Source: Pyrenula massariospora (taxonomy: Eukaryota; Ascomycota; Eurotiomycetes; Pyrenulales; Pyrenulaceae). From it: a stretch of DNA of 64,000 bases. The notes below the pieces were generated by a model. The model was not told the origin of the DNA. It worked only from the letters and a program-made list of their open reading frames with translations, and did not search any database. Within the stretch, counting starts at the first letter, position 1, and each line of letters opens with the position of its first letter. The stretch is from positions 1,364,001 to 1,428,000 of the forward strand of contig JAGFMI010000004.1 in the NCBI GenBank assembly GCA_021030905.1, given 5' to 3'. The translations under genes were made by a program, and so were the position numbers. Shown here one piece after another: positions 1 through 10,457 of this stretch.

Positions 1-902
1 CTGCCCGTGGGGAAGGATCGGATGCTGACAAGGTCGTTGATACTTGGCTGAAGCTGAGGAGTGGAGTGGTAGAGACGGTTGAAGGCGAAGAGGAGCTGAC
101 ACGATCGATGGAGAATTTTCAGGACAAACGTGCAGCAAGGAATCCTCCTCTAGGCGATGAATGAAATGGTGAGGAGAACGGTCATCTATTGAACTGTCTT
201 GGTGAACTCCAGATATCTAGACTGAGCTGGCTAAGTGATTCTGGGCTGAGCATGGCTCTCTGCCATTTCTTTTCGTATTGAGCAGGCTTTAAGTTGGGCT
301 TCAGCGAGGCAAACGTTTTATACTACTCGAGATAGGTTAGGCAGACATTGCGATATCCCTTCATCTAGTATTATCACGTAAATAACGCACCTTGCTTCCT
401 GCAACACTTCCCTAGCTAGTGTCGAACTAGTAGATGCATGAGTGAGTGAGGGAAGTGCTGTGAGCATGGCCTGCTTTACCCCTTTTAGGGATAGGATCAC
501 GTGGCTGGGAGTGGTTCTGGTGATCCCGACGGAGGTTATTGAACCAGACGCGACGAAGAAAGGGAAAGAGAGATATACTGAGAATGTTATATCATCGCAC
601 CGAAAGCTCGGATGCTAGGCTGGCCTGCTGTTGTCGTTGGGGGACGAGATTCTGATAGCCCGCTGTTCTGTAATATATAACTGAGTTCGGGTGAGAGCCT
701 GGTATGAAGAGAGGTAGGGAGAAAGGCTGACAGATAGATGGAATTCTAATGGTGTTGATGTCTTCTCAAAGACATAATATAGCTTTCATACTTTCCCTAT
801 ACATGAGAACAGCAAAGATTTTGATATCCTTTTCCCACTCCTCAGTCCCGATCAAGCATCTCGTCTTTTGCAGCTCTCTCCTTCTACGTCCTCCCCAATT
901 CA
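1..902. other. No gene recognised (left edge)
   Basis: No reading frame here has recognisable protein character, and the longest open frames are short and lack splice continuity. The stretch is moderately AT-rich around 560-740. It may be the 3' flank of the small minus-strand gene at 903-1441 together with the flank of a gene lying left of the window. Confidence 0.4.
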
Positions 903-1441
903 TCAAATCACCTTCCTCTCCACATCATCCGTCACCCTCCCCGGATCCTCGCCCTCCCTCCCCGGCACCTCCCCCACATACGGCCCCTCGCTTGCGCCAA
1001 ACTCCTGATCCGCCCCCTCCTGCCGAACATGCTTCTCGTACCTCGTGCTCCCCTTTGCACTCGGATCATGCACCACCCCTCCAGGCACATTGTGCAGCCG
1101 CTTACTATCCACCGTGCTCGGCAGACTATCCCCCGTCCCCGTCAGAACCTCGTTCACAGCATTGTCCCGCGTGCTCTATATCGCACAGTCAGTCTGCTTG
1201 ATCATCGCCGCGCACACGGGGAATAACAACGCACCCTTGGAATATCCCCCGCGTTATCCGCAGCGTCCTCTAGGGTGCTGCCGCCGAGGTAGTTCGGATC
1301 GTCGCTGGAAGCGACCTGGTCGGGGCGCGGCTTGGAGGGGATGGTTCGCATGTTGCCCGCGTCGCCGGGGATGGTGGTGCCTTCGGCGGCCATGTCCATC
1401 AGGTCGCCGCCGGTGTGGGGGTCTGAGCGGTCGTTGGACAT
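903..1441 (-). CDS. Small hydrophilic protein, two exons
   Basis: I do not recognise the family. Exon 1 runs 1441-1235 and exon 2 runs 1175-903. The 59-nt intron has a GTGCGT donor and a TAG acceptor and keeps phase 0, giving about 160 residues. The protein is very hydrophilic, rich in Gly, Asp, Ser and Pro, with no signal peptide or membrane segment, and resembles hydrophilin-like fungal proteins in composition only. Two AGGGG (STRE-type) elements lie about 570 bp upstream at 2007-2020, which would fit stress induction; that is inference. The gene carries a C-rich to G-rich composition switch, and a Pro/Ser-rich antisense frame over it is a by-product of this. The exon join is convincing; the function is open. 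Confidence 0.6.
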
Positions 1442-2280
1442 CTTTGAGTAAGGGAGGTGGTGATGGGGGTTTCGCGTGAGGTGTTGGTATCTTTTTGCGG
1501 TTTTCTTGGATGCTGAGGTAGTGTTCCTATAGAAGAGTCTACGACAGCTCGGAAAGGCGAGGTAGAGCTTCTATGAGCTTTCAGTATTTAGCGCAAAACT
1601 TAGGAGAATGAGGTCTTGAATTCCGAAATGAGAATGTTTTTAGAAACTTATTTCAATTGGCTTCTAGAATGGTAGGTAGCAGTCAGGAGCTAGTGATGTC
1701 ATCATTTCATCACAGGGCAGGTCCAATCGATGGGAAATTTTGCCATCTTAGACTCACCAGAGTGCTTTGGACACTCGAAAAAAGCTCCAGTTTCTTGCTC
1801 TTGCCTACTGCTTAGAATTAAAGGTCACGGCCGGAGGAAGATGTTGCTGCGGAAGGCGGAGGCAAAGACAGCGCCGTTACAAAAGAGACAAATATAGCCT
1901 GATAGCCTAGTCTTTTTCGCCGTCAGGGCTTTGGAAATCGTTGATTTCTAATGAATTCTGATCATCTGCTGTGTGGGGAGATTGGGACCCTGTGATACAT
2001 AGGGTCAGGGGGGAAAGGGGGGTTTCAAGGCCGTCATTTAGGTCACGTCCGCCGTTAGATCGCACGTGGTTTCGCAGGGGATGAAATAATCCCTTATCAC
2101 CGGGTTCAAAAGAAAATGACTAGCTTCTCGTGCCTTTGAAACAGTACTTTGATATTGAATTCGGGGTATCAAGATGGTTGCGTAATCCCTATGTTAGGGC
2201 GGCTGTAAGTTTTAGCAGCCTCGCGTCAAAAAACACCATAAAGCTTCCGCGCCCATCCGAATACGTGCTGATTCACCTTA
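1442..2280. other. Intergenic, promoter side of the small hydrophilic gene
   Basis: Non-coding as far as I can see. It separates the start of the 903-1441 gene from the stop of homogentisate dioxygenase. The only notable motif is the pair of AGGGG elements at 2007-2011 and 2016-2020 inside a purine-rich run. Confidence 0.5.
2007..2020 (-). promoter_or_regulatory. Paired STRE-like elements
   Basis: Two AGGGG pentamers (CCCCT on the minus strand) lie 4 bp apart. In fungi this core is bound by Msn2/4- and SebA-type stress factors. They sit upstream of the small hydrophilic-protein gene. The core is short and common, so function is only suggested. Confidence 0.25.
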
Positions 2281-3790
2281 TTAGAGATCGTGCACACTGC
2301 TCATATCCTTACCATTGCCAATCCCGTTGTTTGCCTCTTTCGTCGTCACTTTGTAATCATTCTCCACCTTGCCTTCCGGTCGTCTGAAATGTACCTTCAA
2401 CGGGCCCCAACTTTCTTCATTGTAACTTGGCTGTATTTTTTGGCAGGTCTTGAGGCCCCAATACGTCACACCGACCATCAAACAGCTCTCGAACATAAAC
2501 GCCATGCTTCCTTCTCCAACTTTCGCTGGTGCAAGATCAACGGTCGACGCCTTCTCAAAGGTCTGCATGTCCGGCCCATGACCACTCATGGTGTTATGTA
2601 ACGAGGCGCCAGCAGGTTGGAACCCTCCCTTGCCACCACCTTTGGCGTCATACGTACCATGTATAAGACCCATGAACTCGGACATCGTGTTTCGATGGTA
2701 CCACGGTGGACGGAAGGTATTCTCAGCTACCAGCCACCGCGGAGGGAAGATAACGAAATCCGCAACGGCAGTTCCAGGCCCGTGGGCCGGTGAAGGTGCG
2801 CTCAAAACGGTGAAAATCGACGGATCCGGATGGTCGTAAGAAATACTGCCAATGGTGTTGAAACGTCCGAGATCATACTTGTAAGGATAGTATAAACCGT
2901 GCCAAGCAACAACATCGAATGGAGTATGTGACTGCGTAGCTTGAAATAGATTGCCACCGAATTTTCCATACAGCTTCCATTCAGAGCTCGTGTCCTCGGT
3001 GTAGGCGGCAACAGGTGCCTGAAAATCCCGCGCATTGGCAAGACAGTTGGATCCAATAGGTCCTAGCTCAGGCAACTGGAAATGGCCTTGGTAGAGTTCG
3101 CAAATGTAACCCCTGATTGGGTTGTTGTCAGAGATATTGACACGGTATCGAACTCCACGAGGAATTAGACAAATCTCACTAGGTCGGACAAGCAAGTGAC
3201 CAAGTTCCGTCTGAATGTCAAGCACGCCGTGCTGAGGCACGATCAGGAAGTCCCCATCCGCGCTATAGAAAGCTGTTCGTTCAGGCATTGAAGTGCCTGC
3301 AGAATATATGTAAATGCCGATGCCTGCCTTCATCGTGGGGTCTCCGGCCCCAGCGACGAGGTGCAAGCCATGAACCCATGAGACTTTTGGGTCTAGATCG
3401 AACGGATCCCAGCGTAGTTGATTGGGAATGGTGTTGAAGTGTGACGCGTAGGAGGGGGAAGGTGTACTCAATGCATTCGGCGAGGATGGAGACACAGGCT
3501 CAAAGGATTGGTGAGAGGAGCAAGGGAGGATTCGATAGACCCAGGTCTGCTGATTCAGGTCACGCGGCGCAGTGAAAGCCGTGCCGGAGAGCTTTTCGGT
3601 ATAGAGACCATAAGGGACCTGTTGAGGAGAATTTTGTCCTTCTGGCAGGGCGCCTTCTATGGCCTCAGTCCTGCGCAATGTGGTTAGGTGGGGTCTATGG
3701 ATATGCCCTGTTCGACACTTACTGATGGTAAGAGTTGAAGCCATTTTGATATCGATACTTCTCGGGAACCTTGAAGTGGGTCACAGGCAT
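2281..3790 (-). CDS. hmgA: Homogentisate 1,2-dioxygenase
   Basis: Non-haem Fe(II) dioxygenase that opens the ring of homogentisate to maleylacetoacetate in tyrosine and phenylacetate breakdown. The start is the ATG at 3790 (reading [15 protein letters not shown]). Exon 1 is 3790-3723, a 52-nt GTAAGT...CAG intron follows, and exon 2 is 3670-2281. This yields 485 residues and restores the family block [11 protein letters not shown] right after the junction; an internal ATG at 3744 is out of frame with this start. The iron-site residues of the family are visible as His348 and Glu354 in [18 protein letters not shown], and His381 and His387 in [12 protein letters not shown]. Length and motifs are normal, so the gene looks intact. 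CYP504 and fumarylacetoacetase lie 15-18 kb to the right. The start codon is overlapped by the 3' end of an upstream same-strand ORF. Confidence 0.96.
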
Positions 3791-4529
3791 CTCGTAGGTC
3801 TTGTTCGTCGACAAAGGTTTCAATATTTCGTTCGGTCAAGGGTATTTTGTGCCTCAGAGCGTCCCTCTTTTTTGCCTTGTGCTGCGAGTAGGACTTCTTC
3901 AATTGACTGAAACTAAAAACGTTGGTCGGATTGAAGTTTGTGTCGTCGTTGCGGGTGGAAAGTCTTGCAAAAATCGAGCGGTATGTCTTGGTTCTGTGCT
4001 CCTCGACAGAATTGGAGTGGATGGAGTGGATGGAGGGGTGTTGCATCGACTTCTTACGGGTGAGGTGCTCAGGATCGCGAACATCATAGTCTAGTGAGTG
4101 CTTCTCTTGCATAAGAAGATGAAGGTCATGGTTTCCTTTTGGTTTGAACGGCTTTGGTCCGGTTGCTAGTGAGGTTGCGATGGAATGGTTGCCGCTCAAG
4201 ACATCAGACTGCCCCGCCTCGGACTCTGCATCAGATCGGCTATCGGCCGCACCGGTCTCTGGATCGTGGAACCCATTCCGCCGCGTCGTGGGCTTTTTCA
4301 CGATCTCAAATGTCTTGGAGGTTGTGCGCGGAACTAATGGCGGTTTCGAGGGTTCACTCTCGTCCGTCTTTTCCGCCATGATAGAACTTCGAGGGGATTG
4401 TGTGGAGGGGGTTGACGCAGATGCGGTCGCATACCCGGAGTCGAGGCCTGGGAGCGCCTTTCGTGGGGTGTCGGCGTGTTCGTCGGGCTCGCAGCAGTCG
4501 TGATCGTTCTCATCCGGACTTTCCATCAT
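3684..4529 (-). CDS. Disordered Ser/Thr/Pro-rich protein overlapping hmgA 5' end
   Basis: An open frame of 281 residues, not recognised. It begins [20 protein letters not shown] and is rich in Ser, Thr, Pro and charged residues, with a [10 protein letters not shown] segment of the sort common in fungal regulatory proteins and a basic stretch near the end ([18 protein letters not shown]). No domain, signal peptide or membrane helix is seen. Its last ~35 codons run in another frame through the first exon of hmgA, and its stop lies inside hmgA intron 1. Either the true 3' end is spliced earlier, or the two transcripts overlap, or it is a long leader ORF on an hmgA transcript. Composition favours real coding up to about 3800. 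Confidence 0.5.
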   Translation of the reverse strand: MMESPDENDHDCCEPDEHADTPRKALPGLDSGYATASASTPSTQSPRSSIMAEKTDESEPSKPPLVPRTTSKTFEIVKKPTTRRNGFHDPETGAADSRSDAESEAGQSDVLSGNHSIATSLATGPKPFKPKGNHDLHLLMQEKHSLDYDVRDPEHLTRKKSMQHPSIHSIHSNSVEEHRTKTYRSIFARLSTRNDDTNFNPTNVFSFSQLKKSYSQHKAKKRDALRHKIPLTERNIETFVDEQDLRDACDPLQGSREVSISKWLQLLPSVSVEQGISIDPT

Positions 4530-7500
4530 GTCAGACGTGTCGCACAGTGTACGTGGTGTTGTCGGTGGGAAAGAGAAGGGAAAGGCATTTTGACGGGATT
4601 CAGGTCAGAGAAATCACAGCAATATGAGCGTACCAGTATCAGCCAACCGACTTAACCGCGTATTCTAAAAGTGACGTTAGCCGGACACGGCAGAGTGCGT
4701 GTGGGCCTTGTAGGGATGCGCAGGCGGCTGGCTGGGCGGTGTATCGTTAGAGTTACAGCAGGGAGCAGCCGTGATTTCCAGGCATAGCACTGCGCCGAGG
4801 AGAGTAGTTAGTGGGACAGTGGCACGGTAGTCGTAGTGGCCTCGATCTCGCCCTGGCCTTTGTGTGCCTGTCACCTGCCGCCCGTCCTGCCGTTTGCTTT
4901 GTTGTGTGCGATGGACAAAACCCCCAGCGGAGGGAATGTGCGAAATCGTCCGCACACCAAAAGTCGGTCGGCTCACGGAGAGGCCGCCCCGAGGCTAACG
5001 GACAGGCGTGCCGAGATGAATAATTCAATTAATTGCCTCGGAGAGCCTTCTCGACGCTCGACTTTCAACTCTACAGGCTGCTCGATCCCGGCGCTGGTTG
5101 CTGATAGGTGTGACCGTAAGAAACACGCGCAGTATCCTTCGCCTAGCCGGTCGCCCACCTCCTCCCTCCGCGAGTTGCTCCACGCTAATGCCCACTTGTA
5201 TGCTTCTTTCCCATAAAAGCCATGGTACATCCCGCACTTAAATGTGGTGTTTCCTGAAAATCCACGCACACTTTTGTACCCCAGTCTTGGTGGTAGGGAG
5301 CAGCTTCACAGCTCGAAGACCCTCGTTGTCTGTCTACGTCTCACCAGCGCCATCTGTTCAATCCCAAAGCAAGATCTTCGGGATCCGACCATAGGCCACG
5401 CCTCAACCTGCCGGTCAATTTGGAACGCCGAGAAGTCAGAGTTTGCCATATTGCGACAGTGGGTTGCAGGCCAAGAGGCTTGGAAAATTGCGGATCATCT
5501 CCAGTGGAACGTGCGATGGCTGGGCGTTTCTGTTTCGAGAAGGATCCGAACAAATGGTGGGTACGACCTCTGAGATTCTTTCGCTGTGAACATCAATGTC
5601 GATCACGAGTATCTTGCGTAGGGAGTGTTTTGAAGCCGAGGCAGCATCCTCCTCTAACAGAGAATTCCCACGCCTGCTCACGATGCGTTTTCTTCGCCTT
5701 CCATTAGAACAAGCAGCCCTACCTATCTAGGCTCTACTTGCCAACTTCTCATGTTGAGCTTCCTTGTACCATTTCCTGATCTGACCTTTATTGACAAGGT
5801 TCAAATTCCCCTGTCTTTTTCTCGACTGCAGAGTTTGACCTGCGCTATTTCTGCAACAATTGTTGAAGGGTTCGGCTTACGAGTACAGACCCTTGATGGG
5901 ATTCTCACCATTTACGACTCATCTTTCAGGTACTCCAATATGTGTGGTGCTTAGCTTGCATGCCAATGCTGGGCAGTTTCATCAGTCATACGTTCCTGGC
6001 AACGTACTACCCGATCATGCAGTACTAAGCCCGTCAAAAACGAAGAGAGGCACGTCATTTTCTGGTCTGCACTTTCTTGCGGTCAGCTCAAAACCAAAGT
6101 TGGCTCATTCAGCTTTCAAAGATTTTTGCCTCGGTAAGCCAGTGTCATCGCCATCGCGCTGTTTTGCCTCTTGCGAGGGTTGCTGACAGCAGTGTAGCCG
6201 ATTAGACAGAGCGTCTCACTGAGCACTATTGTCAATAGGAGATGGAATAGCAACGAGGTAGGTCCGAGGGCGATAAAATGCACGTTCGTAACGCTGTAGA
6301 ATTTCTTTATACCGTGCTCGTTCATTTCATTCTGTGGAATTTGTTTCGTCCTCAGGTCACGCTGAATCCTCGCACTCAAGCAACTGGCTAGGTGCAAGCG
6401 GCGACCTAGGCTACGTTGAAAAAGTTCCAGTTGCCAGACCAGGAGGGACAACTGATGCCGTCGGGTTGAAATGTCCTGCTAAATTGGTCGAAGATCATAC
6501 CGAGGAAGACAGAACAGTAGCCTGGCGGAGCCTGGAATCAAACCTCGTCATAATGATCTCAGCTCCCTGACCTAATGGGGCGGGACTGGGGAGAACAACA
6601 GGAGCAACGGTTCTCTTCCCATTTGGGGACACTCTTTACGACTGGGACGTGCTGCAAAAGTCCTTTTACGACTTGGAATAGCTCGTGTTCCCTCACGCTG
6701 AAGTCATCTGGGAGATCTGCTGGATATACTTCTCCCTAGCCACCTAGCGCCAGATTCGCGTCCCTGTTCCGAGGCTCGGAGCCCGGTGCAGCGAAGTCTT
6801 GAAGCAGCAAAAAGAAGATGATCACAGCTAACGTCCGTACACTGTGCCGAGGGTGATTCGTAAGCATTTCATGATAGAGCCAGTCAATGGTTTTTCCTTA
6901 TGCATACACAGCTAGGATCAGGAGTGCGAATGAAATGGCTGTCATGTCAAGGTGGCAATTGGTGATATCCTCGGAGTGAGGTGTGCCTATCGGTAGAGTT
7001 CAACATTCCACCATGTGAAGGGGTAGGTTCAACGAGTCTGACTGGGGGAGACATTGGATAAGGGGCTCCAAGTTGACGCAACACTAGCCAAACGTAGTAA
7101 CATATATATGGAGCTCTTCATAGTTGTAAGAAGATCAAAGATATTGTTCGGCGATTTTTAAATCCATTCAAAATCGCCAGAGATGCGCATGGCGATGTTT
7201 GGGCTGCGATGAACTGTTGAGGTCAGTCAAGGGGTACTCTAAGAATCGCACGCATGGCGCTAATCGAGGGGGGAAAAGGGGCTTTCGGGCCGAAAAGAAG
7301 AAGGTAACCTAGTAGGCGACGGAACTCCCTCCCGGAGACCAGCTTTGCGGACCACTTCTCAACGAGCTTAGCCATGTCCCAAAGAATCGCACCTCAACAC
7401 TACACCCTTTGCATAAACTATCCCTGCATCGCTGAAAGTCGGATCGTACGTTGTTAGGCGAATAAAATATCTGGGGCTCTTGCGTTGGCCCAAATAATAT

Positions 7501-7879
7501 TTGTGCGATAAACGGCTTTCTCACTTCACCAGGGAAATGCTAACCAGAACTCTTTGATGGCACTTTTCTCTGCAAGACCGCGACTACGGTATATGCAAAA
7601 ATTGATACCCGCTACATTGATTCCTGGAGGAGGGACAGAATGGCTGTGGGAAAGCTGGCTGCTAGAAAGTTCTGGGACCAAACATGCGCAGGTTGCCTTG
7701 CAACTATAGCTACCTTATCTTACGAGTCTAAAAAATCAAAAGTCCCCATTCTTCAATGCCAAATCGTAAATAATATTTCTTGGTGTTAGAGCATGAAGCT
7801 TCTATCTATTGCAAAACCCTTGAGACCAGCAACTTTCCCGCTCTTATGGCGCTTTCAGTTGTAAGAGTATGTACCCAAA
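4530..7879. other. 3.3-kb gene-poor stretch
   Basis: No gene recognised on either strand. Open frames are short, mutually overlapping and show no splice-linked continuity or known motif. GC content varies: richer at 4680-5200, poorer after 5700. A perfect 9-bp hairpin lies at 7150-7178. I saw no terminal repeats or transposase-like reading frame. It may hold a long promoter for the 3684-4529 gene, non-coding RNA, or decayed sequence. Confidence 0.5.
7150..7178. repeat. Short perfect inverted repeat
   Basis: GGCGATTTT at 7150-7158 pairs with AAAATCGCC at 7170-7178 around an 11-nt loop. It lies in the gene-poor region, 3' of the membrane-protein gene ending at 7880. It could be a cruciform, a protein-binding palindrome or chance. 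Confidence 0.5.
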
Positions 7880-9517
7880 TTACCAAGAACCCTTTATATC
7901 AAGTGGGATGAGGTGACTAGCCTCAGTAAATGAGTAAGGTTTCATAAAGTGCTTATCAACTTTGGTTCTGTGATTGAGCTGATGATTCTTAATGCGCCAG
8001 AGCTGCGACTTAAGCACCTTGCAGTGGCCGATGAGTTTTTTGGCGAGGACTTTTAGACTGAACAACGTCTCTGGATGCTGGATTGAAGCCGACAATACCT
8101 TTATGTCTCCTATGATCAATCTATGCTGCTCGTGGACGTCGGACACAAAATCTAACATATGATGAAAATATTGGTCGATACGTTCGAAATCCGGGCCATC
8201 ATGGTCAAATACTCTTCTGATCCGCTCCTTCTTCTTAGAATCCCATGACAAATCTACCTTCTTCTTCTTCATACTGTCCTCGCAAGCCGCATATCTCCAT
8301 CTTATTCTTCGCAAATCTGATCCCAAGTCCTTCAGCTCCTGGATCAAGGTTTTCGTCAAGCGGAAGATCTCTTCGCTTGTTGAACCAAGTTGAGCGAAAC
8401 CTTCCAGACTTGCGCTCACGATATAAGCTTTGTATGATTGATTTTGGATACGCCACTTGTAGTCCTTTTCGACATCCACAAGCCAGCACTGGTAATTTTT
8501 TATGGATAGTTCAGTCCCATGGATCGCGCGGTGGGCGGCCATGTTCAGATTGAACATATGGACCCCGAGAGTATGGAGCTCGCCTTCAATTCCGGACAAG
8601 TCACGATGAATTCTAGTGGAGCACGGTGTTTCGCTACCGAATTGCGTTTTTGCTTCCAGGATGAGGTAGGCAATAATTCGATTAATGATCATTGGCATCG
8701 TGGAACCCTTGGTATAGTTTTGGGTTGTCGAAATTATCAAACTAGTTGTATTATGGAACATCTCAGCGTAATCGTTTTCAAAAACTTCAGACGAGACCAG
8801 TTGATTTTCACGTTGTCGTTCATTCTCGTCCTGGGGTGATCCATTATTGAAGATCACAAGGATGAAAATGACGGAAATAAAAGAAAGGGCAGCTTTACCT
8901 AGAAGGGTGCTCACAGTGTCGACTTCGCTAGTTGATTTTCTAGTTGACTTCCTCACCACAGTAATCGTTTCTTCCGAGCCATCAGAGATGGCGGGGCTTG
9001 GAGATCTGCTGGCAGGCCGTGCGTTTTTGCTGCTCCGGCGTCGAAGAACTGGTGACCCATTGGGGAATGGAGACTCGGTTAGAAGCTCATCATTTTGCTG
9101 ATCCTGCTCTGGGGATTCTGATGCGGGCAGGGACATCGATCTTGCTCCGACATGCTTCGGTGACTTTGTTCTGGACTGCTTAGAAACCACGCCTCCGTTC
9201 ATTCTATTAGGCGTTGATCTCGTGCTATGTAGTTCAGAAGAGCTGTCGAACAGAATAAAGGTCGAAACACGATCGAACTTGGTGCATAGGAATATGGTAA
9301 GTAGCAGAGGCGCTAACCAGGGTAGTAGTACCCTAACAGCAAAAATATCAGGCCAACAGCAGGAACAATTTGTTGCAATTTTGGACAGCAAAGGAATGAA
9401 TAAGGAACTTCCACGTCCAACAACCAAAATTGTAAAAGAACAAAGAGACGGTTGACACGTTAATACACTAGTGGCCAAAGTGTATGCGTCAACAGCAAAT
9501 CCTACGTCCGCATTCAT
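7880..9517 (-). CDS. Unknown membrane protein
   Basis: A single uninterrupted frame of 545 residues with no family I recognise. The N-terminal third has hydrophobic stretches around residues 25-45 and 60-80. A Ser/Arg-rich linker follows, then a clear membrane helix at about 206-224 (ALSFISVIFILVIF). The C-terminal 300 residues are soluble and largely helical, with several N-glycosylation sequons just after the helix (NTTS, QNYTKG), which suggests that side faces the lumen or exterior. The true start may be Met106 (9202), which would leave one membrane helix; the upstream 105 codons could be leader. It is the only gene between two long non-coding stretches. It does not look like DUF6594. Confidence 0.65.
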   Translation of the reverse strand: MNADVGFAVDAYTLATSVLTCQPSLCSFTILVVGRGSSLFIPLLSKIATNCSCCWPDIFAVRVLLPWLAPLLLTIFLCTKFDRVSTFILFDSSSELHSTRSTPNRMNGGVVSKQSRTKSPKHVGARSMSLPASESPEQDQQNDELLTESPFPNGSPVLRRRSSKNARPASRSPSPAISDGSEETITVVRKSTRKSTSEVDTVSTLLGKAALSFISVIFILVIFNNGSPQDENERQRENQLVSSEVFENDYAEMFHNTTSLIISTTQNYTKGSTMPMIINRIIAYLILEAKTQFGSETPCSTRIHRDLSGIEGELHTLGVHMFNLNMAAHRAIHGTELSIKNYQCWLVDVEKDYKWRIQNQSYKAYIVSASLEGFAQLGSTSEEIFRLTKTLIQELKDLGSDLRRIRWRYAACEDSMKKKKVDLSWDSKKKERIRRVFDHDGPDFERIDQYFHHMLDFVSDVHEQHRLIIGDIKVLSASIQHPETLFSLKVLAKKLIGHCKVLKSQLWRIKNHQLNHRTKVDKHFMKPYSFTEASHLIPLDIKGSW

Positions 9518-10457
9518 TGGGTATTTCTTTGTTGAAATGAAACTTGAACGCCTTTCGCTCCTCCCTTATATCTAGGCTTACGATAGCACGATTAACACTT
9601 GGCGAAGCCACAAACAAGAATTGAGAATGCTTTTAGCAATTGTTCGTCTCATTGTGAGGTTGGCTTTGCGCAGCTGTGTATCCAATAGGCCCACGATGTT
9701 TGAACTGTGTGCATACTAACGGGTCTGCAGGGTTCGGCCCCTCGTGGTGCCCTCTAAAATTTGTGAGTATTCCCTTTTGAGTCCATTGAGGCAGATGTAG
9801 AGACCAATGATGTACACGCTCTTCGGGAGAAAAGTTGCTTGCGGAAAAGACGTGTGTTAGAGACAGCTTCTAGAAAGAAAAAGCCAAGTAAAAAGCTTAC
9901 TGATGCTTTCGGGAAAGGAAAGTCAGGCGAGGACGCTCTTCCCCCTTAATGCAGGGACTAACAAACATTTCATGAGCAAATTAATCAACTAAAGGTCGCC
10001 ACAGTTTGAATTAGGGTCTCATATGGTCAATGTAGTGAGTAGAAGGAAGCTACAGGCGACTGATGATACGGCTGAGTTCTGAAAGATAGAGAGGAAACTT
10101 TCTAAGAAAGTGTGAGGAAAGTTTCGCAGTAGGGAAAGTTACTTGGTTCTTGCCCTTGAGAGACGCACTCAATACTGCTTCAGGCATTCAATCAATCCTG
10201 TGCGATGACCAAGGAGAAGAATGAGACAGTATCAGATTGCTGTATAATTGATGCCCTCTCTACTTCGAACTTGACTTATCATGCCTTTTCAGGAACGCAC
10301 CCGCAAAAAAGGTCGATATTAATAAACAACATCCGCTCAAGCAACCCTCCCAACAACAATCATTTCACCAAGCCGCCGCATAGACTCCCAGCAATTCGAG
10401 ACATGAAATGCTGACCGTCCATTTAAGCATGACTCGAATGATTATCCACCTCAACCC
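9518..10457. other. Intergenic, promoter of the membrane-protein gene
   Basis: No coding potential recognised. It lies between the start of the membrane protein and the stop of the bHLH gene, both on the minus strand. It contains a cluster of GAAAGT/ACTTTC motifs forming competing hairpins at 10094-10125. Confidence 0.5.
10094..10125. repeat. Overlapping alternative hairpins
   Basis: GAAACTTTC (10094-10102) can pair with GAAAGTTTC (10117-10125), a 9-bp stem. The left arm can instead pair locally as ACTTTCT-A-AGAAAGT (10097-10111). The two foldings exclude each other. The motif is about 580 bp upstream of the membrane-protein start. Confidence 0.45.

Noticed and set aside
749-1201. Pro/Ser-rich 150-codon plus-strand frame
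   Set aside because: Antisense shadow of the spliced minus-strand gene; its Pro runs come from the C-rich tract, and no start context or homology supports it.
4530-7879. Possible transposon remnant
   Set aside because: No terminal inverted repeats, target-site duplication, or transposase or polymerase motif could be seen; composition is not uniformly AT-rich as strong RIP would give.
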